From Haloferax mediterranei ATCC 33500 (lineage in GTDB: Archaea > Halobacteriota > Halobacteria > Halobacteriales > Haloferacaceae), in assembly GCF_000306765.2 (NCBI RefSeq), contig NC_017944.1, forward strand, positions 248,001 to 312,000: a DNA stretch of 64,000 nucleotides, given 5' to 3'. A model generated the notes under the pieces. The model made no database searches, was not told where the DNA came from, and saw only the letters and a program-made list of their open reading frames with translations. Both the position numbers and the translations under genes were made by a program. Numbering within the stretch: position 1 is the first letter of the stretch; each line of letters opens with the position of its first letter. Of this stretch, positions 17,548 through 25,791 are shown piece after piece.

Positions 17548-18423
17548 ATGAGTGACTCCGCGACTTCGCTTCGTATCCTCCTCACCAACGACGACGGTAT
17601 CGACGCGCCCGGCATCGCAGCGATGCGCGAAGAACTCACCGCCATCGGTGAGGTAACCGTCGTTGCACCCGCCGAAAACCAAAGTGGCGTCGGTCGCGCC
17701 CGGAACGAACTCGCCGTCCGCCGGGACCATCCGTGGGGCTACGCCCTCGAAGGAACACCCGCGGACTGCGTGGCGTACGGGCTTCGCGGTCTCGATACCG
17801 ACTTCGATATCGTTGTCTCCGGTATCAACGACGGCCCGAACGCCGGGAACTACGTCGTCGGGCGGTCGGGGACGGTCGGCGCAGGTATCGAATCCGCCTT
17901 CCTCGGGACCCCTGCTGTCGCTGTCTCCAGCTATCACGCACGGGATTTCTTCTGCCACCCGCCGGAGGAGTACGACTTCTCTCGACCGGCCCGAATCGCC
18001 CGCGCCGTGACTGAACGCGTCTACGGGACCGGCATCTTCGACGAGGTCGACCTTCTGAACGTCAACGCGCCAATCGACGTGCCGAGTCCGCGTATGCGAG
18101 TGACGCGACCCCACGCCGACTACGACCAACAGGTCGAACACCACCACGACTCCGAGGCGGTTCCGGACGGCGACCGGGAACACGATATCGGTGACGACGA
18201 AGTCTACGTTCGCCTCCAAGACATTTCGTGGCCGGACGCCGTCGGTTACGAGAACCCCTTCCCGCTGGGAGACGAGCACAGCGAGCGCTACCCCGTCGGC
18301 AGCGACCGTCGTGCGATGGTCGACGGCGAGGTGAGCATCTCTCCCCTCGCGGTTCACCACGGTCACACGAACGACCCGAAGCTCGCGAGCGTCGTCGAGA
18401 GCCTATCCGAACAGGTGGAGTGA
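17548..18423 (+). CDS. surE: 5'/3'-nucleotidase SurE
   Basis: The 291-residue protein has the SurE active-site motif LLTNDDGIDAPGI (about 11-23) and VVAPAENQSGVGRA (about 37-50), and the SGINDGPNAGNYVVGRSGTVGAG loop, all metal-binding or phosphate-binding parts of the fold. SurE hydrolyses nucleoside monophosphates with a divalent metal. At 291 residues it is longer than the usual 250, with an acidic insert (DYDQQVEHHHDSEAVPDG, about 191-208). It stands alone between two gaps. Confidence 0.95.
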   Translation: MSDSATSLRILLTNDDGIDAPGIAAMREELTAIGEVTVVAPAENQSGVGRARNELAVRRDHPWGYALEGTPADCVAYGLRGLDTDFDIVVSGINDGPNAGNYVVGRSGTVGAGIESAFLGTPAVAVSSYHARDFFCHPPEEYDFSRPARIARAVTERVYGTGIFDEVDLLNVNAPIDVPSPRMRVTRPHADYDQQVEHHHDSEAVPDGDREHDIGDDEVYVRLQDISWPDAVGYENPFPLGDEHSERYPVGSDRRAMVDGEVSISPLAVHHGHTNDPKLASVVESLSEQVE

Positions 18424-18537
18424 ACCTCTCCCCGAATAGGCTGGGTAAACCCTCTATCCGAATAGGCTGGGTGGACTAGCGCTGAACCGCCGTCCGAATC
18501 AGTAACCAAACACAAAAAACGTGGACGCCGGGCGGTG

Positions 18538-18942
18538 TTACGAGGACACCAACTGTTCGGACTGAGAGAGGTACGCGGCGAGGTCGGAGGTAGTGATGAT
18601 GCCGATTACGCCTTCTGCCTCGTCAACTACGGGCATGTGGTGGAACCCGTGTTCGGTCAATGACTCAGCAACTGCAACGATAGAGTCCTGCGCGTCTGCG
18701 GTAACAACATCAGTAGTCATGTACCGCGAGACGGTCGTCTCCGCCTTTGGCTGACTCTTTGCGACGATATGAACAAAGTCCGTCGTCGTCAGAATTCCTT
18801 CGAGGTGGTTCTCTCCATCCACGACGATGACAGAGCTGATGTTATTGTCCAACATCAACTGCGCCGCGTCCTCGACGAGCGTGTCGGGACTGACCGTGTG
18901 GAGGGTCGTGGACATGAGTCTCGCGACAAACACATCTTCCAT
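18538..18942 (-). CDS. Two-CBS-domain protein
   Basis: The 134-residue protein consists only of two CBS motifs: LMSTTLHTVSPDTLVEDAAQLM with SVIVVDGENHLEGILTTTDF, and YMTTDVVTADAQDSIVAVAESL with HMPVVDEAEGVIGIITTSDL. CBS pairs bind adenosine nucleotides and sense energy state. Its targets are not visible; neighbouring genes are unrelated. It faces away from msrA. Confidence 0.92.
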   Translation of the reverse strand: MEDVFVARLMSTTLHTVSPDTLVEDAAQLMLDNNISSVIVVDGENHLEGILTTTDFVHIVAKSQPKAETTVSRYMTTDVVTADAQDSIVAVAESLTEHGFHHMPVVDEAEGVIGIITTSDLAAYLSQSEQLVSS

Positions 18943-19202
18943 GGTGTTTGCTAACAGACGATGGTGATAAATGTTGGCTTCTCGTACATTCGCGGTGGGT
19001 AACGTGGCGGCTATTGTCCGAAGCAGGGTGACCAGGAATAGGGTTATTCAGGACAAGGTTGTCTAGATGGGTTCTCTGGGGTGCTACAGAAGAGACAGTA
19101 CGCCTCACGAAGAGACAGTGAAGGGTAGTACACACCCCGTCAAACACCGGCCTCGACTGCCCCCGCCGCGGGGCTTAATTTACCGGCGGCGTAACCAACG
19201 CT

Positions 19203-19736
19203 ATGGGAAGTACGCAAACAGCAACGTTCGGCGGCGGCTGTTTCTGGTGTGTCGAAGCTGCGTTCAAGGAACTCGACGGCATCAGCGAGGTTACGTCGGG
19301 ATACGCCGGCGGCGAAGTCGAGAGTCCGACATACGAACAGGTTTGCTCGGGAAACACTGGCCACGCTGAAGTCGTACAAATCGAATACGACCCGGCTATC
19401 GTCGGATACGATGAACTACTGGAAGTGTTCTTCGCCGTCCACGACCCGACACAACTCAACCGTCAGGGTCCGGACGTTGGGACGCAGTACCGCTCTATCG
19501 TTCTCACTCATGACGAGGACCAAAAGCGACAGGCAGCAGCCTACATCGAGGTACTCGACGAGGAGTACGACGACGAGGTCGTGACCGAGTTAGCTCCGTT
19601 AGAGACGTTCTACGAAGCCGAACAGTACCACCAGGATTACTTCGAGAAGAATCCCAACGACGCGTACTGTCAGTTCCACGCGAGTCCGAAGGTCGAAAAA
19701 GTCCGTGAGAAGTTCGCGGAGAAACTCGCCAACTGA
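19203..19736 (+). CDS. msrA: Peptide methionine-S-sulfoxide reductase A
   Basis: The 177-residue protein has the catalytic GGCFWCVEAAF motif (Cys13) near its start and the YAGGEVESPTYEQVCSGNTGHAEVVQI block typical of MsrA. YHQDYFEKNP and a C-terminal cysteine in AYCQFHASPK could take part in recycling. It repairs S-epimers of oxidised methionine. It is the last ordinary housekeeping gene before the replicon-like region; the first Orc-type repeat lies 40 nt beyond its stop. Confidence 0.96.
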   Translation: MGSTQTATFGGGCFWCVEAAFKELDGISEVTSGYAGGEVESPTYEQVCSGNTGHAEVVQIEYDPAIVGYDELLEVFFAVHDPTQLNRQGPDVGTQYRSIVLTHDEDQKRQAAAYIEVLDEEYDDEVVTELAPLETFYEAEQYHQDYFEKNPNDAYCQFHASPKVEKVREKFAEKLAN

Positions 19737-19777
19737 GTTGGGGAAAGGAAAACGCAGTAGTCGAAAGCAGTACTACA

Positions 19778-19797
19778 ACACCACTATGTCCGCAGTA
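19778..19797 (+). repeat. Orc-associated repeat, forward orientation
   Basis: ACACCACTATGTCCGCAGTA matches the family consensus ACACCACTTTGTCCGCTGTT with substitutions at three positions. It is the leftmost copy, just after msrA. Confidence 0.7.
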
Positions 19798-19859
19798 TCT
19801 TTCTAGCATAGCCCGTGAATCTCCTGTTTTTAGAATAGTACATATTTGAAGAAGGTACA

Positions 19860-20607
19860 CACTGTCGAGAGTGTTTAGAGAGCAGGAGATTGTAGAGCGT
19901 GTAGAAATCTAAGAGTGCGGAGAGTTTCTGAGCAGTATAGAGTTTCCAGAAGTCGTGGGAGATTCACAATTTGTAAAAATTGTAGAAACTGTGAAGTTTT
20001 GAATGGCTGTTTGAACTAGGGAAATTGTAGACATTGTAGAAATTGTAGAGATTCCAGAGATTGAGAGGAAAAAGGAGATCGCAGGGATTGTAGAAGTCAT
20101 AGACAGTGTAAAAGGGACAAACACTATAGAAATTGCAGGAATTGTAGAGATTCCAAGAATTCCAAGCATTGTAGACATCAAGAGCAGTGTGAAGACTGTA
20201 GAGATTGTAGCGTGTTCAGAATTGGAGAACATCTGACGCAGACGACAATTGGTACAGAAGGTGCAAATTTCAGACTGTCCGGCAAGCGCGGAGTCGTGAA
20301 AACAGTCATTCATGCTGTGACTACCAATGAGATTAGGGCAGTAAATAAGGTGCTAGCACTACAAACATTTTGGAATTTTCACAATTTTCACAATTTCTGA
20401 AAGTTATAAGCTGTTTTAACAGTCTTAACAGTCTCGACGGTTCAAAAGTCGTGGATACAATTATGTACCAACGGGGAAAAGGTGATTTTGAACCTCCAAA
20501 TGTCTACACAGTCCGCAATGCAGACAAGGTTTGCACCATCCAAAGAGCCGACACAGCTCACACATTGTACAAATTGTGGAATGTTCCAGCAGTGGGAGGG
20601 TCGATAG
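19860..20607. repeat. AT-rich iteron-like region before parA (candidate centromere)
   Basis: This 871-nt gap is strikingly AT-rich and built from imperfect copies of ATTGTAGA. At 20029-20055 three copies follow each other at about 10-nt steps (ATTGTAGACATTGTAGAAA). Related motifs in the opposite sense (TTTTCACAATTTTCACAATT, about 20383-20402) and CATTGTACAAATTGTGGAA (about 20564-20582) stand just before parA. Helically phased arrays next to parA are typical of partition centromeres and autoregulatory sites. No gene is supported; a 134-residue minus-strand frame is an artefact of the repeats. Confidence 0.6.
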
Positions 20608-21432
20608 ATGTCGCGAGCGGTGAGCGTCTCACTCCAGAAAGGCGGCGTCGGGAAGACGACGATTGCGATTAATCTCGCGGACGCGCTCGCAGTGCGCGAA
20701 AACGACGTCCTTCTCGTCGACCTCGACCAACAGGGGAACGCAACCGAAGGCGTCGGAATGAAAGACGCCTACGAGTCGGCGGACCCAAACATCGGTGACG
20801 TGTTGACTGACGACGACCCAATCGACGTGAAAGAGGTGATACACGACCGCGAGCACTTTGACGTGCTGCCAGCGCATGTCGACCTCGACGATATCGAAGA
20901 CCGGGTTCGAAACTCGACGTTCGGAGTACTCTGGGTCCGCCGCCGAATCGTCGACCCGCTGCTCGACGGCGAGTACGACTACCTCGTCATCGACTCGCCA
21001 CCGAGCCTCGGGCCGCTCTCCGATGCAGCACTCATCGGCACCGGAAACGTCGTGGTACCACTGCTAATGAGCGAACCGAGCGTAAGCGGGTTCGAGCGTA
21101 TGTTCGAACAACAAATCGCACCGATTCGTCGCGAGGTCGACTTGGATATTCTAGCAATCGTCCCTAACGACCTCACCGGAAACAACGAAGAGCGACGAAT
21201 CATCCGCGATCTCGAATCGTCACCATTCGAGAAGTTCATCCCTCGGTTTGCACAGTCGGACCTGTTCGACGATCCCGAATCGAAAGGACCGGGAATCCGG
21301 CACCGAATCGCCTTCAGTCGCGCATGGCGCGACGGAAAAACGCTCCGTGAGTACGACCCCACGAGCGACATGCTCGACCGACTCGACGAACTCGCGGAAA
21401 TCGTCGAACAGGGTGGCCGAGACGATGCCTAA
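20608..21432 (+). CDS. parA: ParA-family partition ATPase
   Basis: The 274-residue protein begins MSRAVSVSLQKGGVGKTT, the deviant Walker A of the ParA/MinD superfamily (Lys11 signature lysine). Walker A' is VLLVDLDQQGNATEG (about 33-47) and Walker B is YLVIDSPPSLG (about 125-135). It has no N-terminal HTH, so it is of the short type that needs a separate DNA-binding partner. The next gene overlaps its end by 8 nt and is the obvious candidate. The region just upstream carries iteron-like repeats. It should act in segregation of the replicon marked by the nearby orc gene. Confidence 0.93.
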   Translation: MSRAVSVSLQKGGVGKTTIAINLADALAVRENDVLLVDLDQQGNATEGVGMKDAYESADPNIGDVLTDDDPIDVKEVIHDREHFDVLPAHVDLDDIEDRVRNSTFGVLWVRRRIVDPLLDGEYDYLVIDSPPSLGPLSDAALIGTGNVVVPLLMSEPSVSGFERMFEQQIAPIRREVDLDILAIVPNDLTGNNEERRIIRDLESSPFEKFIPRFAQSDLFDDPESKGPGIRHRIAFSRAWRDGKTLREYDPTSDMLDRLDELAEIVEQGGRDDA

Positions 21433-22084
21433 GGAAAACCGGTTCGCCGGTCTCGGCGAGGCGATGGAGTCAGAGGATGATAAAGAGACGGAAGACGAAG
21501 TCGAGAGTACGGTGGATACAGCGGATGACGTGGAAGCCAGTGGTGCCGAAACAGCCGGTGAAGTTGTCGAAACAGTCGGTGAAACCGAGACAAACAGCGG
21601 ATCCGAACCGATTGAGAAGTCCAATTCAGCCAGTGAAGTTGAATCGGCGGGCAAAGTCGAGACAGCCGACGAGTCGCAGTCCTCAGAAACAGATGCGGTG
21701 GGCGACCCAGTAACCGATAGAGCCGCCGAAGAGGAATCTGAAGGAGAGGCTAGAACAGAGACTGAAACGGAGCCAAAAGACAACGAGTCGTCGGGGTCCG
21801 TTAGTCGAAAGGAGGTTGACACGACAGAGGAAGACGAGTCAGAGACTGACAGCGAAGATGGACCCGCATTCGAGTTCGAAGCGACCACCGCGAAAAGTAT
21901 CTACGTCCGAACGCCGACGCTCGACTGCATGGACGACGCCGAGTTCGAAGTCGAGTCGCTACTTCGACGCGAACACGACATCCGCGATTTGACCGGTCGC
22001 GAATTCCACGACGCACTCGTTCGTGTCGCGGCGAACTACCCCGACGAAATCGTTGCGGCCATCCTCGAAAGCCGAAACGAGTGA
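21425..22084 (+). CDS. Acidic ParA-partner protein of unknown family
   Basis: The 219-residue protein has three parts: a short N-terminal segment MPKENRFAGLGEAMES, a 125-residue acidic, Ser/Thr/Glu-rich linker that is surely disordered, and a compact C-terminal domain of about 70 residues beginning FEFEATTAKSIYVRTPTLDC. I do not recognise ParB, RHH or HTH signatures. Translational overlap with parA (8 nt) points to a functional pair, as in ParA/ParB operons. The basic N-terminal peptide resembles the short ParA-activating arm of partition adaptors, and the C-terminal domain could bind DNA or dimerise; both are inference. Confidence 0.75.
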   Translation: MPKENRFAGLGEAMESEDDKETEDEVESTVDTADDVEASGAETAGEVVETVGETETNSGSEPIEKSNSASEVESAGKVETADESQSSETDAVGDPVTDRAAEEESEGEARTETETEPKDNESSGSVSRKEVDTTEEDESETDSEDGPAFEFEATTAKSIYVRTPTLDCMDDAEFEVESLLRREHDIRDLTGREFHDALVRVAANYPDEIVAAILESRNE

Positions 22085-22206
22085 GAAACGAGAGCGAAAC
22101 GGAATTCAATATTCACTCGAAATTACTGGATACGATATCCACTCCAAGGTGTGTTTCTCTGTTTTGAGAGTGTTATCCGAGACATCCCCGAATGAGACTC
22201 GGCGAG

Positions 22207-22228
22207 AACAGCGGACAAAGTGGTGTTC
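22207..22228 (-). repeat. Orc-associated repeat, reverse orientation
   Basis: AACAGCGGACAAAGTGGTGT is an exact reverse-complement match to the consensus. It is the one copy left of the AT-rich zone that points away from it, and lies downstream of the ParA-partner gene. Confidence 0.75.
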
Positions 22229-22305
22229 ATCGAAATCGACAACAACAGATTTGGTAGTCGTTTAGTGAAACAAGAGCGTGTAATCGGGACACGGCAGTAC
22301 ATGGT

Positions 22306-22325
22306 ACACCACTATGTCCGCAGTT
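22306..22325 (+). repeat. Orc-associated repeat, forward orientation
   Basis: ACACCACTATGTCCGCAGTT, two mismatches to the consensus. The 614-nt gap 22085-22698 contains four copies of this repeat and no convincing gene. Confidence 0.75.
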
Positions 22326-22463
22326 AGTCCAAGACGTATTCCCGAAATTTTCAGACGGCATAACATTGAATGTGTACTGTTTCCTGAATCTGTACCGCAG
22401 CCAACGAGAATATCGACGCTAATACCGACGCTAACGTTATCGGTAGTACCACGATCACCACCA

Positions 22464-22483
22464 ACACCACTGTGTCCGCGGTT
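22464..22483 (+). repeat. Orc-associated repeat, forward orientation
   Basis: ACACCACTGTGTCCGCGGTT, two mismatches to the consensus. Confidence 0.7.
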
Positions 22484-22546
22484 ATAATCGTGGCACCCAC
22501 ACGAGCGAAATTGTTGAGCCTGTCAGTCAACGTCAAACGGCGAAGG

Positions 22547-22567
22547 GACACCACATTGTCCGCTGTT
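22547..22567 (+). repeat. Orc-associated repeat, forward orientation
   Basis: ACACCACATTGTCCGCTGTT, one mismatch to the consensus, followed by CTTATACC. Confidence 0.75.
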
Positions 22568-22627
22568 CTTATACCAGCGTCGCCGTATTTACACCCACCT
22601 GACATCTCCCCCGTGCTAAAGCGCGTC

Positions 22628-22650
22628 ACCAGAACGCAAAGCGTTCTGGT
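22628..22650. repeat. Perfect hairpin at the right end of the tnpB element
   Basis: ACCAGAACGC-AAA-GCGTTCTGGT is a perfect 10-bp stem with a 3-nt loop, about 50 nt past the tnpB stop. IS200/IS605-type elements carry such subterminal hairpins, and the RNA from this end is the guide RNA (omega-RNA) region of TnpB. Confidence 0.6.
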
Positions 22651-22698
22651 TGCCCGTCAGACGCTATCTGGCGACGAGGGTTCCCGAGCATTGGAATA

Positions 22699-23730
22699 TT
22701 AAGATTCGCAACCCGCCTGTTCGCTCGGTGCGAAGCGCCCCGAGGTTTGGTTGAACAGGTGGACTGCTGGCCGTGCCAAGCGACCGTTACTCATATCCCC
22801 TGTCGAGGGATTCTGAGTTATCTCTCGTCGGATATTCACCGCGCCGTTCACGTCGGCGTTCATCGTCGCTCCACACGACTCACAAACATACAATCCACGC
22901 TCCACTCGGTTCGCGTCACGCTTCCGTCCACAGCACGAACACGTCTTCGACGTGTCTCGCTCGCTCGTGCGGTCAACGAGGATGCCGTGTTCTTCTGCTT
23001 TGTATTCCAAGAGCGTTGTGAAGCGGTCGAACTCCCATCCGTGGAGTTGCTGTTCCCACACTTGCCCCAATTCCGAGACTCGCCGTTCTCGTCCTCACGA
23101 ATCCTCTCAGGTCGCTAACAGCGATGCGACCGACCACGTGGTCGATGCACCGCTCTACGACGTGCTTGGTGAGGGCGTGCAGGAAGTGGTCTTTCTGACG
23201 CGAGAGTTTCTGTCGGACGCGAAGCGCACGGCGTAACGGCCGTTCTCGCCTTCAGTGTCGTACCCGTCACGAGTGAAGTAGTGCTTGTTCTGTTTCAGCA
23301 CATTCCCCGGATACAACTCGGCATCCCCGTCGTCGTAGGCGATGGCGAGGTAATTCCTGATACCGAGGTCGATACCTGCGGTGTTGTCTCCCGATGTGTT
23401 CTCACGGGGATTTCGACCTTGCAGACGAGGTGAAGTTCCCAACGGTCACCGTTCCACACGCCTCACACTTGCTGGATGTTCTCCACGGTCACGTCAGGTC
23501 GTGTTTCGTACTGTGCGAGGATGAAGTCTGAGCGGTGCTGTTTGAGGTTGAAGCCTTTGCTCAGACGGAGTTGGTTGTGTTTGGAATCGTGTTTGATACC
23601 CATTTGCTTCCACGTCACGGTGGAGCGCGGGTGATTATCGTCTCGTTTCCGGTGCCGAGTGGGTTCGCGTCGGTATCGCCGTTCTTGCGCTTTTTGAACC
23701 AACCGTTGAACGCCTCATGAAGGGCGGGTT
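22699..23730 (-). pseudogene. tnpB: Broken IS1341-type tnpB
   Basis: TnpB pieces appear in order but in different frames. The N-terminal LKPALHEAFNGWFKKRK lies near 23700, KQMGIKHDSKHNQLRLSKG near 23590, the RuvC-I block TAGIDLGIRNYLAIAYDDG near 23360, and the C-terminal part 23070-22699 with the zinc-ribbon CSCCGRKRDANRVERGLYVC. Several frameshifts separate them, so no active nuclease is made. In life TnpB is an RNA-guided nuclease that helps IS200/IS605 elements persist. No TnpA transposase is nearby, so this was probably a TnpB-only element. Confidence 0.85.
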
Positions 23731-23767
23731 TTAGCCTCGAATTTTTTATAATTGGAAGGGAACCAAC

Positions 23768-23786
23768 CCCACAATGTCCGCAGTAA
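23768..23786 (+). repeat. Orc-associated repeat, forward orientation
   Basis: CCCCACAATGTCCGCAGTAA keeps the GTCCGC core but is one of the weaker copies. It lies between the tnpB remnant and the orc stop. Confidence 0.55.
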
Positions 23787-23855
23787 TTCACAGTTAAATA
23801 GGGCTCTTCCGTGGTTTCCCGGTGGGTATCCTCATCCGGGTGGGTACCCACATAC

Positions 23856-25100
23856 CTAAATGAAGTCGTCGAGCGTACTCGCTTTGTCACCCTCGAGATA
23901 GGGTTCGACCGTCTCGTGGACACCGACGAGTTCGATCGTGTCACGCATCGCCGAAATGATGAGGCTAACATCCATGTCGAGAGCGTACTCGCGGTACGTA
24001 CCTCCACGTCGACCCTCGTTGCGCTCTGTAACGGAGACGATACCGAGCATCGCGAGCTCGCTTAAGTGGTCTCGCATCCGACGCGGGACAAGTGGGTCTC
24101 GGTTGGCGAGTTCAGTAAACCGCGTGTATCGCGGCCGAACGTCTCGTGATCGAATCGGCGTTTCATCCTCCAATTCGAGCGTCAACAAAGAGTACAGTAC
24201 CAAGTGTCCGTGCTCGGTAAGTCCGTTGATTCCCTCCTTGATTCGACCACGCTCGAGGGCTCGTCGACCGCGTTTGACGTGTTCTTCTTGGATACGATCC
24301 GTGTCGTCGTCGCGGGCTAGGTCACCGGCCTTCATCAGCAGGTCAATAGACTGGCGAGCGTCACCGGCGTCTTTCGCGCCGTAGGCAGCACACAGCGGAA
24401 TCACCTCGTCTGCGAGGACGCCCTCACGGAACGCGACTTTGGCCCGTTGTTCGAGAATTGCACGGAGGTTTTTGGCGTTGTAGGCCGGGAAGTGAATTTC
24501 CTGCTCGCACAGCGAGCTTTTGACCTTTGGAGAGAGGTCGTCGCGAAAGGAAAAGTCGTTTGAGATACCGATGAGTCCGACCTTGGCCACGTCTAGGTTT
24601 CCATTCGCGCGTGCGCGAGGGAGTTGGTAAAGAATGCTATCGTCGTTAACGTGGTCGATCTCGTCGAGGACGATAATGATAGTCCCACCGCACTCGTCGA
24701 GTTCCTGCCAGAGCATCTCGTAGACCGAGCCGAGGGGGTAGCCCGTCGTGCTAATCTGATTCGACTCGGACCGGAACTCGTTGACGAGACGGGTCGCGAT
24801 TTGATACGAACTCGTGAGTCCGTCACAGTTCAAGAAGACGACGGTGAGATGGATGTCGTCGTAGTGACTCGCATCCTCGCGGAGGTGGCCGAGCAAGTAC
24901 CGCGACGCGGCAGTCTTCCCCACACCGGTTTTCCCGTAAAGGAAGATGTTGTTCGGCTGTTCACCGTTGATAACCGGTTGAAGAGCTGCCTGAAAGGTAC
25001 GGAGTTCCTCGTCACGCCCCACGAGTTCCTCGGGTTGGTAGTCCTCACGAAGAGCGTCCCGGTCCCGATAGATCTCGGTATCCCGCTCGAACAGGGGCAT
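23856..25100 (-). CDS. orc1: Orc1/Cdc6-type replication initiator
   Basis: The protein is 414 residues from the ATG at 25100. It has an AAA+ domain with Walker A FLYGKTGVGKTAASRYL (about 53-69), Walker B TIIIVLDEIDHV (about 136-147) and a sensor region GLIGISNDFSFRDDL, then a C-terminal winged helix (about 300-400) for DNA binding. Archaeal Orc1/Cdc6 proteins bind origin boxes and load the MCM helicase. I prefer 25100 because a TATA-like TTTTATCA lies 24-31 nt upstream; starts at 25121 or 25136 would overlap it. Repeats of the family described here stand directly behind that promoter, so autoregulation is likely. Confidence 0.95.
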   Translation of the reverse strand: MPLFERDTEIYRDRDALREDYQPEELVGRDEELRTFQAALQPVINGEQPNNIFLYGKTGVGKTAASRYLLGHLREDASHYDDIHLTVVFLNCDGLTSSYQIATRLVNEFRSESNQISTTGYPLGSVYEMLWQELDECGGTIIIVLDEIDHVNDDSILYQLPRARANGNLDVAKVGLIGISNDFSFRDDLSPKVKSSLCEQEIHFPAYNAKNLRAILEQRAKVAFREGVLADEVIPLCAAYGAKDAGDARQSIDLLMKAGDLARDDDTDRIQEEHVKRGRRALERGRIKEGINGLTEHGHLVLYSLLTLELEDETPIRSRDVRPRYTRFTELANRDPLVPRRMRDHLSELAMLGIVSVTERNEGRRGGTYREYALDMDVSLIISAMRDTIELVGVHETVEPYLEGDKASTLDDFI

Positions 25101-25132
25101 ATTAACACGATTAGACCACATTGTTGATAAAA

Positions 25133-25160
25133 CCACCGTGTCCGGAGTGTCCGCTGTTCT
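25133..25160 (+). repeat. Orc-associated repeat at the orc1 promoter (composite)
   Basis: Two GTGTCCG cores are run together (CCACCGTGTCCGGAGTGTCC, then GCTGTTCT). It abuts the TATA-like sequence of orc1 at 25124-25131. Confidence 0.65.
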
Positions 25161-25194
25161 GTTTGTTTATATACTAGGCGGGGGACACACCCCC

Positions 25195-25215
25195 TCCACT
25201 TTGTCCGCTGTTCTT
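25195..25215 (+). repeat. Orc-associated repeat, forward orientation
   Basis: CTCCACTTTGTCCGCTGTTC, a near-exact copy with the full CACTTTGTCCGCTGTTC core, next to the G-rich run and the AT-rich zone. Confidence 0.75.
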
Positions 25216-25411
25216 GGTATCAAAGGTGTACCAGTAAGTAGACGGAAGCATATGATTAAGGCAATCTTTATACCCATGCTTGTTAAACCATATCCGTAGT
25301 GGAACTAATCTAATAATATACAAGGTATCAACTAACTTTATTCAGCGGAGATTACCCAAACAACCGACACAAAAAAGCGTTTCTTCGTCGGGGGATACCC
25401 TCTCAACCCGA

Positions 25412-25432
25412 GAACAGCGGACAAAGTGGTGT
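25412..25432 (-). repeat. Orc-associated repeat, reverse orientation
   Basis: GAACAGCGGACAAAGTGGTG plus T is an exact reverse-complement copy at the right edge of the AT-rich zone. Confidence 0.8.
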
Positions 25433-25548
25433 GAGTGTTCGTCTTCCCGACTACGAATTTCGACTCCGGTCACCGATATTTCGAGTTACCAATCGCTATT
25501 TCGTTCAGGCTGTCTCATTCAAATCAGTTGTACCCATCTCACGCCTCG

Positions 25549-25570
25549 AACTGCGGACATGGTGGTGTCT
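25549..25570 (-). repeat. Orc-associated repeat, reverse orientation
   Basis: AACTGCGGACATGGTGGTGT, two mismatches to the consensus. Confidence 0.7.
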
Positions 25571-25703
25571 ATGTCAACAAGTCTGATGTTGAGCTATCAC
25601 TCGGGGAGAACCCGAATAGAGCAATCGAATTGTCTATCCAATCTTTCACTCGCCTCTCATCTTGTCGTGGAGTATCCCACTACTATGCCCTCTTCCTCGG
25701 ATT

Positions 25704-25724
25704 AACTGCGGACAAAGTGGTGTT
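25704..25724 (-). repeat. Orc-associated repeat, reverse orientation
   Basis: AACTGCGGACAAAGTGGTGT, one mismatch to the consensus; the last copy of the main cluster. Confidence 0.75.
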
Positions 25725-25791
25725 GGTGGTCCGTCCACAGCAGAGTTCGATAGTTTCAACGAAATACCTTGTTGACCCCGAGGCGTGGTAG

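Larger units (their letters stand above)
25133..25725. other. Candidate replication origin with AT-rich unwinding zone
   Basis: Beside orc1, forward repeats at 25133-25160 and 25195-25215 and reverse repeats at 25412-25432, 25549-25570 and 25704-25724 flank an AT-rich stretch (about 25230-25390). This inverted arrangement of initiator boxes round an unwinding element, next to an orc gene, is the usual layout of haloarchaeal origins. A G-rich run GCGGGGGACACACCCCC sits at 25178-25194. No gene is supported in the 655-nt interval. Confidence 0.7.

Noticed and set aside
17362..18366. 334-residue minus-strand frame opposite surE
   Set aside because: Antisense to a clear SurE protein; sequence is low-complexity Val/Asp/Arg.
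19909..20313. 134-residue minus-strand frame with repeated IST motifs
   Set aside because: It is the translation of the ATTGTAGA-type repeats; its repetitive composition comes from the DNA array, not from a protein.
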